Shown here piece after piece: positions 54,877 through 62,687 of a DNA stretch of 64,000 nucleotides. The notes beneath the pieces are model-generated. The model was given only the letters and a program-made list of their open reading frames with translations, did no database searches and was not told the DNA's origin. The position numbers and the translations under genes were made by a program. This stretch comes from Bradyrhizobium algeriense (GTDB lineage: Bacteria; Pseudomonadota; Alphaproteobacteria; Rhizobiales; Xanthobacteraceae): NCBI RefSeq assembly GCF_036924595.1, contig NZ_JAZHRV010000001.1, positions 1,736,001 through 1,800,000 on the forward strand. Direction: 5' to 3'. Numbering within the stretch: the stretch's first letter is position 1; each line of letters begins with the position of its first letter.

Positions 54877-55585
54877 GTTGCTGCACGTCGGTGATCTGGC
54901 CGCGGCCGCCATAGGCGATGCGGGCCTGCGCGATCTTGGAGGAATCGATGGTGTTGTCGCTCTGGATGTCTTCGGGGCGGACGATGCCGGCGACGATCAG
55001 TTCGCGAATTTCGAAGTTGACGCGGATCTCCTGCTTGCCTTCGACCACGAGATTGCCGTTCGGCAGCACCTGCGTCACCACGGCGGCGACGTTGGTGGTG
55101 AGAGACTCCTGGCGGTTGACCGAGCCCTTGCCGTCGCTCGACGACGTCGAGTCCGTGGTCAGGATCTTGCCGGGCAAAATCTTGAGCGGCTGCGTGATCG
55201 TCTGGGATCCGATGAAGTCGGAAATCCCGGAGTCTTCCTTGGCGGTGCGGCTGCGCTGGGTCTCATTGGACAGGTTGGCCTTGTCGGTGATGTTGACGGT
55301 CACGGTTAGCAGATCGCCGATGCGGGCGGCGCGCTGGTCCTTAAAGAAGGCGCGGCTGCCGTTCCGCCACAGCGAGTTGGCATTGTAGGAAGCCTGCTCC
55401 GACTTCGGCATCGGCATCTGCACCGGCTTGTAGCCGGGCTGCGTGGTCGGGTTTTCGATCTCCGTCAGCTTCGGCTTTTCGCCGATCTGCGACAGACGGT
55501 CGATCGAGGAACAACCGCTGGCCAAGGCGGCCAGCGACAGCATGGCGCCCGTGAGAATGATGCGGTTGAGACGGATGACTGACAT
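54833..55585 (-). CDS. flgH: Flagellar L-ring lipoprotein FlgH
   Basis: This 250-residue outer membrane lipoprotein forms the L-ring. The lipobox LASGC puts the lipid-bearing Cys at position 25. Conserved stretches are SLWRNGSRAFFKDQRAARIGDLLTV, a Gln/Asn-rich middle, NLVVEGKQEIRVNFE and the C-terminal RYGQQVMDVLLPF. It is last in the operon flgF-flgG-flgA-flgH, five bases after flgA. A diverged partial copy of its 3' end lies at 51466-51613. Confidence 0.96.
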   Translation of the reverse strand: MSVIRLNRIILTGAMLSLAALASGCSSIDRLSQIGEKPKLTEIENPTTQPGYKPVQMPMPKSEQASYNANSLWRNGSRAFFKDQRAARIGDLLTVTVNITDKANLSNETQRSRTAKEDSGISDFIGSQTITQPLKILPGKILTTDSTSSSDGKGSVNRQESLTTNVAAVVTQVLPNGNLVVEGKQEIRVNFEIRELIVAGIVRPEDIQSDNTIDSSKIAQARIAYGGRGQITDVQQPRYGQQVMDVLLPF

Positions 55586-55590
55586 TTACA

Positions 55591-56676
55591 TTACTCGGCT
55601 TTTGGAGCGACTGGCGAACTGACGGTGGCTAAGGCGACGGGCGCGGGTTGTGTGGTGCCGAGCGAGGAGGTGGCATCGCTGGTCTGCGCCGGGCGTGACG
55701 CCGGCGGCGTGATCGAAACCTGGCCGCGGCCGATCACGGTGCCGGACAGCGTGCGCTTCGACTGCACGTTCATGACGCTGACGACGTCGCCTTCGGTGCC
55801 GTTGTCCAGCGCCTTGCCGCGCATGGTGAGATAGATTCCGGGCGCCTCGTAGACCAACATGACGTTCTGGTCGCGCTGCACCAGGTCGGGTTTGACGAGA
55901 TCGGCGGTGCGGATCGCCTGGCCGGCGCGGAGCTGGCGGCGGGCCTGCATGCCCACCGCGCGGTCGCGCGCGGCGGCATCAGCGCCGACTTCCGCTTTCG
56001 GGCGACGCTCGACCACCACGTCGGATGATTTCAGGATCTCATTGCGCTCGACATTGCGTGCCAGCACCGTGGCTTCGACGGTCTCGATCGCCGTGCCGGT
56101 GAAACGCAGCTTGGCCGCGGCGGCGCCGTTGTCGTTGCCGATTTCAAAGGTGACGTCGAAGCGGCCGTTGCGGTTGTCGTAGCGCACGATGGCTGCCTGC
56201 ATGGCGCCGGTGAAGCCGGCGTCCAGCCTGACGTCGCTGGGGTCGCGGTCGAAAGTCAGCGACAGATTGGCGGCGTCGCCGAGACCGTTGCGGCGTTCCA
56301 GCGCGCGGGCGATCTGCAACTCGATATCCTTGCCCTCGAGCGTACGAGCCAGACGCGTCACCGAAATTTCCCTGAGGTCGCGGGTATCGACGCCGATCAC
56401 ATGATGGGCGCGAAGGGTGTTGAGCACCTGCGCGACCGGCAGCGAGCCCGTGGTGCCCAGATCCGGCGCGCGGTAGATCGCGATCTGCGCTGCGCTGCCG
56501 GCATTGTCGATGACGTCGCCGATCCGCACCAGATCGCCCGACACCTGCACGTTGGCGCGCAGCACGGGTGCGGCGATCACATTGCGGTTCGTGAAGCTTT
56601 CCTGGGTCTGCGCGACCGCGGCCGCGCTCGATGCGGCGATCAGGGCTGTGGCCAGGAGGAGGGCGCGGGCGATCAT
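55591..56676 (-). CDS. flgA: P-ring assembly chaperone FlgA
   Basis: This 361-residue periplasmic protein has a signal peptide (residues 1-22) and a C-terminal SAF-like domain (about 205-330; VLARNVERNEILKSSDVVVERR, LRAGQAIRTADLV). It helps FlgI polymerise into the P-ring. It is longer than enterobacterial FlgA (about 219 residues), with an N-terminal extension and a Pro/Thr/Ala-rich tail. It lies ten bases after flgG and five before flgH. Confidence 0.93.
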   Translation of the reverse strand: MIARALLLATALIAASSAAAVAQTQESFTNRNVIAAPVLRANVQVSGDLVRIGDVIDNAGSAAQIAIYRAPDLGTTGSLPVAQVLNTLRAHHVIGVDTRDLREISVTRLARTLEGKDIELQIARALERRNGLGDAANLSLTFDRDPSDVRLDAGFTGAMQAAIVRYDNRNGRFDVTFEIGNDNGAAAAKLRFTGTAIETVEATVLARNVERNEILKSSDVVVERRPKAEVGADAAARDRAVGMQARRQLRAGQAIRTADLVKPDLVQRDQNVMLVYEAPGIYLTMRGKALDNGTEGDVVSVMNVQSKRTLSGTVIGRGQVSITPPASRPAQTSDATSSLGTTQPAPVALATVSSPVAPKAE

Positions 56677-56686
56677 GACCAGTCCT

Positions 56687-57475
56687 TTAGCGGAACATGT
56701 TGGCGGTCGATTGCATCATCTGGTCGGCCGCGCTGACCACCTTGGCGTTCATCTCATAGGCGCGCTGGGCGGCGATCAGGTCGGAGATTTCGGTCACCAC
56801 CTCGACATTGGCCTGTTCGAGATTGCCCTGCTGCATGTCACCAAAGCCGTCGGTGTTGGCGACGCCGTCCTGCGGCGTGCCGGAGGCGGGCGTGTCCGTG
56901 AACAGATTGTCGCCGATCGGGTTGAGGCCGGCCTTGTTGATGAAGCGGGTCAGGCCGATCTGGCCGACCTGCGTCGGTGTGGTCGAGCCGGGCACGATCA
57001 CGGTGACCTGGCCCTGCGCGTTGATGGTGATCTGTGAGGAATTCTGCGGGATCGTGATCGTTGGCTGCACCGGATTGCCCTGTGCGGTGACGACGCGGCC
57101 CTGCGCGTCCATCATGAACGAGCCGTCGCGGGTATAGGCATAGGTGCCGTCGGGCACCTGGATCTTGAAGAAGCCTTCGCCGCGGATCGCGATGTCGAGG
57201 TCGTTGCCGGTCGGCGATAGCGTGCCCTGGCTCATCAGGCGCGGCGTGCCGACGGTCTTGACGCCGCCGCCGATGTCGACGCCGACGGGCAGGATGGTGC
57301 CCTGGTCGGAGGCTTGCGCGCCGACGCGGCGCACGTGGTCATAGATCAGGTCCTGAAACGCGGCGCGCTGCTTCTTGTAGCCGGTGGTGCGCATATTCGC
57401 GATGTTGTTGGAGATCACCTGAACGTTGAGTTCCTGTGCCGCCATGCCGGTCGCTGCTGAGTATAAAGCGCGCAT
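56687..57475 (-). CDS. flgG: Distal rod protein FlgG
   Basis: This 262-residue protein is the distal rod subunit. It starts MRALYSAATGMAAQELNVQV with NNIANMRTTGYKK, has GEGFFKIQ and a DGSFMMDAQGRVVTA stretch, and ends with EISDLIAAQRAYEMNAKVV-type helix. The family length is kept (about 260). It lies between flgF (17 bp) and flgA (10 bp). Confidence 0.97.
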   Translation of the reverse strand: MRALYSAATGMAAQELNVQVISNNIANMRTTGYKKQRAAFQDLIYDHVRRVGAQASDQGTILPVGVDIGGGVKTVGTPRLMSQGTLSPTGNDLDIAIRGEGFFKIQVPDGTYAYTRDGSFMMDAQGRVVTAQGNPVQPTITIPQNSSQITINAQGQVTVIVPGSTTPTQVGQIGLTRFINKAGLNPIGDNLFTDTPASGTPQDGVANTDGFGDMQQGNLEQANVEVVTEISDLIAAQRAYEMNAKVVSAADQMMQSTANMFR

Positions 57476-57492
57476 CGATCAATGCCTTACGG

Positions 57493-58257
57493 TTATGCCG
57501 GAACGTCGGCGAGTTTCTCGACTGCGGTTCGGTGCAGGTCGTGCTGCTGTTGCAGCATCGCCGAGATCTGCGTGTAGGTACGCGTGATCTCGATCATGCG
57601 GCTCATTTCGTGGACGGAATTGACGTTCGACTTCTCGATAAAGCCCTGGCGGACCCGCGCGGTGGTGTCGGGCTGGGCGGCGACGCCCTGGCCCGCGGAG
57701 TAGAGGTTGCCGCCTTCCTTCACGAGCTTCTGCGCGTCGGCAAAATTGACCAGCCGCAGCTTGCCGCGGACCGCGTCGGTGCTGCCGGTGCCCTCGAGGA
57801 CCGTGATATTGCCGTCGGCTGCGATGTTGATCGCCTTGTCGGTGGGCTGGAACACGATCGGGCCGGAGGTGCCCAGCACCGGATCGCCGCTCGCGGTCAC
57901 GAGCTGGCCCTGATTGTTGATCTGCAGGCCGCCGTCGCGGGTGTAGCGCTCGCCGGCGGCCGTCTGCACCACCAGGAAGGCGTTCCCGTCGATCGCGACG
58001 TCGAGCGGGTTCTTGGTCTGCTCGGAGGGGCCGGGCGCGAAATCGTGGAAGGTGGCGCGGTCGTGCACGAAGGAGACGCGGCGGTCGGCGTGCACGAAAT
58101 TGTCTTCATGCGCCGGCGAGCGCAGATATTCCTCGAACAGCGACCGGTCGGCCTTGAAGCCGGTCGTGTTGATGTTGGCGACGTTGTTGGCGACGACATC
58201 CAACTGCCGTTCCAGCGTCATCTGCCGCGAAAGTCCGACGAGAAGCATATTCTCCAT
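57493..58257 (-). CDS. flgF: Proximal rod protein FlgF
   Basis: This 254-residue rod protein starts MENMLLVGLSRQMTLERQLD with VVANNVANINTTGFKADRSL, and ends with HEMSRMIEITRTYTQISAML. I chose ATG 58257 because the rod motif then sits at the N-terminus with a GGGGAG site just upstream, while the frame to 58341 adds a non-coding stretch. It heads the operon, with a sigma54 promoter at 58367-58381. Confidence 0.95.
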   Translation of the reverse strand: MENMLLVGLSRQMTLERQLDVVANNVANINTTGFKADRSLFEEYLRSPAHEDNFVHADRRVSFVHDRATFHDFAPGPSEQTKNPLDVAIDGNAFLVVQTAAGERYTRDGGLQINNQGQLVTASGDPVLGTSGPIVFQPTDKAINIAADGNITVLEGTGSTDAVRGKLRLVNFADAQKLVKEGGNLYSAGQGVAAQPDTTARVRQGFIEKSNVNSVHEMSRMIEITRTYTQISAMLQQQHDLHRTAVEKLADVPA

Positions 58258-58366
58258 CGGTGGTTCTCCCCTTGATCGATCCGAAACAGGCTCTCCCAAG
58301 CCCGTGGTCCGGATCCGTCGTAAACCTTTGGGCTCTCCCAAGCCGGCAGGTCACGCCAGTTACTCA

Positions 58367-58381
58367 GCGAAAGCCGTGCCA
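58367..58381 (-). promoter_or_regulatory. Sigma54 promoter of the flgF operon
   Basis: On the minus strand TGGCAC (58381-58376), five bases, then TCGC (58370-58367). It has the same TGGCACGGC-x-TTCGC sequence as the flgI promoter at 43967-43981, and lies about 110 bp upstream of flgF. Confidence 0.7.
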
Positions 58382-58643
58382 GTTACGGAAATGCTGGATT
58401 TTTAAGGGGTTAGGCTTTTTTCGGGGCGCGGGGCGGGCGGCAGAAAGGTCTTGTTGACCATGTTTGCCCGGCAGATTTTTCCTAGTTGGGCGCTAATGGA
58501 AAGGTTCCGTTAACCATTATTACCCTAGCGTTGCAGATGTAGAGCGCGTGTGCGCTGGCGGCTTTTGTTTCGCGTTGTGGGGGCATCGTTACCCAGGCTG
58601 GTGGCAACCGCGTTCGTTTTTCGGAATCGAAGCGGGCGGGGCA

Positions 58644-59135
58644 ATGGCTGACAACGAGCAGGTGGAAGGCGCAGACGGCGCAGAAGCCGCATCGTCGAAA
58701 AAGGGCAAGCTCAAGCTGATCATTGCGGTGGCGGGTTTCGTCGCAATCCTCGGCGCCGGCGCCGGCTGGTTCTTCCTGATGCGCGGCCATGGCGAGGAAA
58801 AGCACGCCGAAGCGCCGCCGCCGAAGCCGCCGTCATTTGTCGAAGTGCCCGATATGATGGTCAACCTGGTCGGGGCCCCCGGCGAGCGGGTGCAATATCT
58901 CCGCGTCAAGGTCGTGCTCGAGATCAAGGACGAGAAGCAGGTCGAGGCGATCAAGCCGAGCCTGCCGCGCGTCACCGACCTGTTCCAGACCTACCTGCGC
59001 GAACTGCGTCCCTCCGACATCAACGGTTCCGCCGGGCTGTTTCGCCTCAAGGAAGAACTGACCAAGCGGGTCAACAACGCGGTGGCGCCGCAGCAGGTGA
59101 GCGCCGTGTTGTTCAAGGAAATCGTCGTGCAGTGA
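58644..59135 (+). CDS. fliL: Flagellar motor membrane protein FliL
   Basis: This 163-residue protein has one membrane helix (about residues 24-46, LIIAVAGFVAILGAGAGWFFL) and a periplasmic domain (VPDMMVNLVGAPGERVQYLRV, LKEELTKRVNNAV) of the FliL type. It rings the stator and supports motor torque. A TTAACCATTATTACC CtrA half-site-like motif lies about 130 bp upstream. The next gene fliM starts 18 bp after it. Confidence 0.93.
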   Translation: MADNEQVEGADGAEAASSKKGKLKLIIAVAGFVAILGAGAGWFFLMRGHGEEKHAEAPPPKPPSFVEVPDMMVNLVGAPGERVQYLRVKVVLEIKDEKQVEAIKPSLPRVTDLFQTYLRELRPSDINGSAGLFRLKEELTKRVNNAVAPQQVSAVLFKEIVVQ

Positions 59136-59153
59136 TGGAACGGATCTAGCATC

Positions 59154-60356
59154 ATGGCCGGCAACCAAGACCAGATGGACCAGGACGCGATTGCCGCCCA
59201 GTGGGAGGCGTCGCTCGATTCCGAGGATCCCGCGGCGGCCGCGGAAGAAGCTGCCGCCAATGAACTCTCCGAGAGCATGGCGCTGCAATGGGCGGCCATG
59301 GTCGAGGATGGCGGCCGCGAGTTCGGCAACAAGAACTCCGGCGAACGGGTTCTGTCGCAGGAAGAAATCGACAATCTGCTCGGCTTCACCGTCGGCGACG
59401 TCAATCTCGACGACCATTCCGGCATTCGCGCCATCATCGATTCTGCGATGGTGTCCTACGAGCGTCTACCGATGCTCGAAATCGTGTTCGACCGCCTGGT
59501 GCGGCTGATGACCACGAGCTTGCGCAATTTCACCTCGGATAACGTCGAAGTCTCGCTCGACCGCATCACCTCGGTTCGCTTCGGCGACTACATGAATTCA
59601 ATTCCCTTGCCGGCCGTGCTCAGCGTGTTCAAGGCCGAGGAGTGGGAAAATTTCGGCCTGGCGACGGTCGATTCCAGCCTGATCTATTCGATCATCGACG
59701 TGCTGCTCGGCGGCCGCCGCGGCCAGACCTCGCTGCGGATCGAGGGCCGGCCCTACACCACGATCGAAACCAACCTGGTCAAGCGGCTGGTCGAGGTGGT
59801 GCTGGCCGACGCCGAGCAGGCGTTCCGGCCGCTGTCGCCGGTGACGTTCTCGATCGACCGGCTGGAAACCAATCCGCGCTTCGCCGCGATCTCCAGGCCC
59901 GCCAACGCCGCGATCCTGGTGCGGCTGCGCATCGACATGGAAGACCGCGGCGGCAATATCGAGTTGCTGCTGCCTTACGCGACCATCGAGCCGATCCGCC
60001 CGGTTCTGCTCCAGATGTTCATGGGCGAAAAGTTCGGCCGCGATCCGATCTGGGAAGGCCATTTCGCGACCGAAGTGGCGCAGGCCGAGATATCGGTCGA
60101 TGCGGTGCTCTATGAAGCCGACATTCCGCTGAAGCAGCTGATGAAGCTGAAGGTCGGCGATACCCTGCCGCTGGAAATGCGCCCTGAAGCGCTGGTACAG
60201 GTCCGCTGCGGCAATGTTCTTTTGACCGAAGGGCGCATGGGCCGTGTCGGCGATCGCGTCGCCATTCGCGTCACCAAGCAGTTGCGCAAGCCCAATACCA
60301 CCTTCGCGATGTTCGAGAAGGCCGACGAGCAAACCAAGTTGATGGAGGCACAATGA
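59154..60356 (+). CDS. fliM: Flagellar switch protein FliM
   Basis: This 400-residue C-ring protein binds CheY-P and FliG. The conserved VLSQEEIDNLLGF region lies near residue 65, followed by a middle domain (LPMLEIVFDRLVRLMTTSLRNF) and a C-terminal SpoA domain (MKLKVGDTLPLEM). An N-terminal extension of about 60 residues, Ala/Glu-rich (AAAEEAAANELSE), precedes it. It overlaps the next gene by four bases. Confidence 0.96.
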   Translation: MAGNQDQMDQDAIAAQWEASLDSEDPAAAAEEAAANELSESMALQWAAMVEDGGREFGNKNSGERVLSQEEIDNLLGFTVGDVNLDDHSGIRAIIDSAMVSYERLPMLEIVFDRLVRLMTTSLRNFTSDNVEVSLDRITSVRFGDYMNSIPLPAVLSVFKAEEWENFGLATVDSSLIYSIIDVLLGGRRGQTSLRIEGRPYTTIETNLVKRLVEVVLADAEQAFRPLSPVTFSIDRLETNPRFAAISRPANAAILVRLRIDMEDRGGNIELLLPYATIEPIRPVLLQMFMGEKFGRDPIWEGHFATEVAQAEISVDAVLYEADIPLKQLMKLKVGDTLPLEMRPEALVQVRCGNVLLTEGRMGRVGDRVAIRVTKQLRKPNTTFAMFEKADEQTKLMEAQ

Positions 60357-60790
60357 GTCATTCCCTTGGCGTTGTGATCGAGAGTCTGGTGGCGGTGCTG
60401 CTGATGCTCACGATCGGCTACTGCATGCTGCTCAACAAGCGGCTGAAGCGGCTGAAGGCGGACGAGCATTCGCTGAAGGCCACGATCGCCGAACTGATCA
60501 CCGCAACCGAAATCGCCGAGCGGGCGATCGGCGGCCTCAAGCACACCGTGCGCGACGTCAACGAGAATCTCGGCAGCCAGCTTGCGGCGGCGACGCAGAT
60601 GGCGGGGCACTTGAAGAACATGCTCGCCGAAGGCGATGGCGTCATTCGCCGGCTGTCCAAGATCGCGATCGCGGCGCGGCCCTCGCAGGAGGCCGAGCCC
60701 GCAGCGCCCAAGGTCTCTACTGCCAAGGCGGTTGCCGCGGCGGCTGAAGCATTCTCCGAACGCAGAAGGGCCAGTGGCCTCGCCGCATGA
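60353..60790 (+). CDS. DUF6468 flagellar-locus membrane protein
   Basis: This 145-residue protein has one N-terminal membrane helix (about residues 5-27) and a helical cytosolic part (LKATIAELITATEIAERAIGGL) of the DUF6468 family, found between fliM and motE-like genes in alphaproteobacteria. Its role is not established. It overlaps fliM and the next gene by four bases each, so it is part of one translationally coupled set. Confidence 0.85.
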   Translation: MSHSLGVVIESLVAVLLMLTIGYCMLLNKRLKRLKADEHSLKATIAELITATEIAERAIGGLKHTVRDVNENLGSQLAAATQMAGHLKNMLAEGDGVIRRLSKIAIAARPSQEAEPAAPKVSTAKAVAAAAEAFSERRRASGLAA

Positions 60791-61569
60791 AGTCGTTTCG
60801 CGACATCCGTGTCATTCCGGTCGTGCTGGTCGCGATCTTCGGCCTTGCCGTGCTGAAGATCGCGGGCCTCGTGATCGATGGCGGATACGTGTTCGATTAT
60901 CAGGTCAGCCAGCCGGCCAAGCGTTCGTGGGCGCAGGACAATCTGGGCTATCCGGCCAGCGCTAAAGCCGATCCCGCCGACATCACCGGTTCGGTCAAGA
61001 AGGAGGAGAAAAAGGAAGAGGCGCCGAAGCCGGCCGCTCCCGCCACCGACGCGCCGAAGCCCGACGGCGTCGTGGTGTTTCCCGACCAGAACCCGCAATC
61101 GGTGTCGCCGTCGGAGCGCGCCATCCTGGAGCGGCTGCAGGCGCGGCGCCAGGAATTGGAGCAGCGCGCGCGTGAAGTTGAAATTCGCGAAAGCCTTTTG
61201 AAATCCGCCGAGAAGCGCATCGAGGGCCGCGTCGAGGAAATGAAGGCCACCGAAGCAAAGATATCGACCGCGACCGGCCAAAAGGCCGAGCAGGACGCCG
61301 CTCGCTTCAAGGGCATCATCACGATGTACGAGGGCATGAAGCCAAAGGATGCCGCCAAGGTGTTCGACCGGCTGGAAATGTCGGTGCTCTACGACATCGC
61401 CTCCCAGATCGCGCCGCGCAAGATGTCGGACATTCTGGGCTTGATGCAGCCGGAAGCGGCCGAGCGGCTGACGGTCGAACTGGCCCGCCGCGCCGGCACC
61501 GATAAATCCACGTCCACGGCCGAGCTGCCGAAGATCGAAGGCAAGATCCTGCAGCAAAAGCCCAATTGA
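60787..61569 (+). CDS. motE: MotE-like motor chaperone / magnesium transporter MgtE N-domain-like protein
   Basis: This 260-residue protein has an N-terminal membrane segment or signal anchor (about residues 10-30), a Lys/Glu/Pro-rich linker, a coiled coil (about 115-175) and a C-terminal MgtE-N-like domain (ITMYEGMKPKDAAKVFDRLE, LGLMQPEAAERLTVELA). In Sinorhizobium MotE is the periplasmic chaperone that stabilises MotC. The location downstream of fliM fits. No motC-like gene is certain in the window. Confidence 0.85.
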   Translation: MKSFRDIRVIPVVLVAIFGLAVLKIAGLVIDGGYVFDYQVSQPAKRSWAQDNLGYPASAKADPADITGSVKKEEKKEEAPKPAAPATDAPKPDGVVVFPDQNPQSVSPSERAILERLQARRQELEQRAREVEIRESLLKSAEKRIEGRVEEMKATEAKISTATGQKAEQDAARFKGIITMYEGMKPKDAAKVFDRLEMSVLYDIASQIAPRKMSDILGLMQPEAAERLTVELARRAGTDKSTSTAELPKIEGKILQQKPN

Positions 61570-61592
61570 CGCGGGGTGCCGGGCACCCCGCG
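61570..61592. terminator. Hairpin after motE-like gene
   Basis: A perfect 10-bp stem (61570-61579 with 61583-61592) with loop CGG directly follows the stop at 61569. No U-run follows; it may still end the fliL operon or act for the convergent gene at 61618. Confidence 0.5.
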
Positions 61593-61617
61593 GTAAAAGG
61601 GCGTTGGCGCCACCCGG

Positions 61618-62061
61618 TCAGAACCTGCGCGGCCCCGACGAAACGAACGAGCGATGGGCCACGGCAAGCGCGCCGCGCTCGTTGGTTTCAAGGGCGATCT
61701 TCTGCGCCAGCATGACATCGCCCGCGACGAGGTCGCCGTCCGGAACGAAGCACCATTTGCAGACGTGGTGGCCCGTGCCGCTGAGTTCCTCGATGTTGGT
61801 CTGCGTGCCATGATGGATCCGATAGCGCGTCCCGGTATCGCTGCCGGTGACGTCGAAATATCGGAACCGCTCGTAGCAGGCGCGCTGCTTCGGCGAGAGC
61901 CAGCCCTTCAACAGGGTCAGCGCTCGCGCTTCGGTTTCGTAGCGGAACGATCTGCTACAGGTACCCGATCGCGCCACGACCAGCGAAAGCGCCGAAAGCA
62001 GCAGCGTGCCAAATAAAGCGAGGGCGAACGAGCACATCGCCAGGACGATCTGCTGGGTCAC
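61618..62061 (-). CDS. Hypothetical single-pass membrane protein
   Basis: This 147-residue protein has one N-terminal membrane segment (about residues 5-32), then a soluble domain with YFDVTGSDTGTRYRIHHGTQ, a Cys-x2-Cys pair (CKWC at about residues 101-104) and LVAGDVMLAQKIALETNE. I do not recognise a named family. It is five bases from the next small gene on the same strand. Confidence 0.7.
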   Translation of the reverse strand: MTQQIVLAMCSFALALFGTLLLSALSLVVARSGTCSRSFRYETEARALTLLKGWLSPKQRACYERFRYFDVTGSDTGTRYRIHHGTQTNIEELSGTGHHVCKWCFVPDGDLVAGDVMLAQKIALETNERGALAVAHRSFVSSGPRRF

Positions 62062-62066
62062 CGCCG

Positions 62067-62294
62067 TCAGCCACCAACGAGACGTGGATAAAACAGCGTT
62101 TCCTCCGCCGTCGGGTCGAAGGAGCGGATCACCCGTTGCTCGCCGGGCCCCGATCGTACCGCTGCCGTAAAGCCTGCGCCGGTCAAATCCCTGAAACGCC
62201 GCTCGGCCTTTTCGACCTCCGCGCGATCATGGACGTCGAATGTATGGCGGGTGTCACCGGTACGATCCATCACGATCTGGGTTGCCATTTTCAC
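62067..62294 (-). CDS. Hypothetical 75-residue protein
   Basis: This small soluble protein has RTGDTRHTFDVHDRAEVEKA, then RDLTGAGFTAAVRSGPGE and a conserved-looking C-terminal FDPTAEETLFYPRLVGG. It is upstream of the membrane protein at 61618-62061 with a five-base gap, so the two are probably co-transcribed. The function is unknown. ATG 62288 is an alternative start. Confidence 0.7.
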   Translation of the reverse strand: MKMATQIVMDRTGDTRHTFDVHDRAEVEKAERRFRDLTGAGFTAAVRSGPGEQRVIRSFDPTAEETLFYPRLVGG

Positions 62295-62687
62295 GCACTC
62301 CGAATTGGCTGCCTGAGGCAGGTTTGGCAGGCCCGGGAGCTGGTTTGTCGATTGCCGGCCCCGCGTCCCGGGTCCATTGTTTCCCTAAGACGGGATGGCT
62401 GATGTTGGTTCCAACCGTCGTGAGATTATTGATGCAGATCAAGACGCGGGGCGGCGCTGTGGTAGGAGCCGCAGCGTGCGAGCCTGCGGCGTGCCGGATG
62501 ATCACGAAAAGGGGCCGGATTCCGACCCATCCTGCGACGTGTAATGCTTCGTCCGGGCGCCAGGCCGCCTCTCCAACGAAATCAATGAGTTGACGTTAAC
62601 AAAACCTTAAGTCGGCCAATCCAAGATTCAAATCCGCAGGCGAGCGCGCTTCGCCGCAGAACTCATTGAGGCCGCGAGATTTCCTGG
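62295..62687. promoter_or_regulatory. Intergenic region with a CtrA box
   Basis: About 390 bp hold the divergent promoters of the small pair and the last gene. TTAA-CAAAACC-TTAA at 62596-62610 matches the CtrA box exactly. I see no gene here; the frames are short and lack ribosome sites. Confidence 0.5.

Noticed and set aside
62254..62505. Small frames upstream of the last gene
   Set aside because: They overlap the start of a better-supported small gene or the promoter region with the CtrA box and lack ribosome sites.
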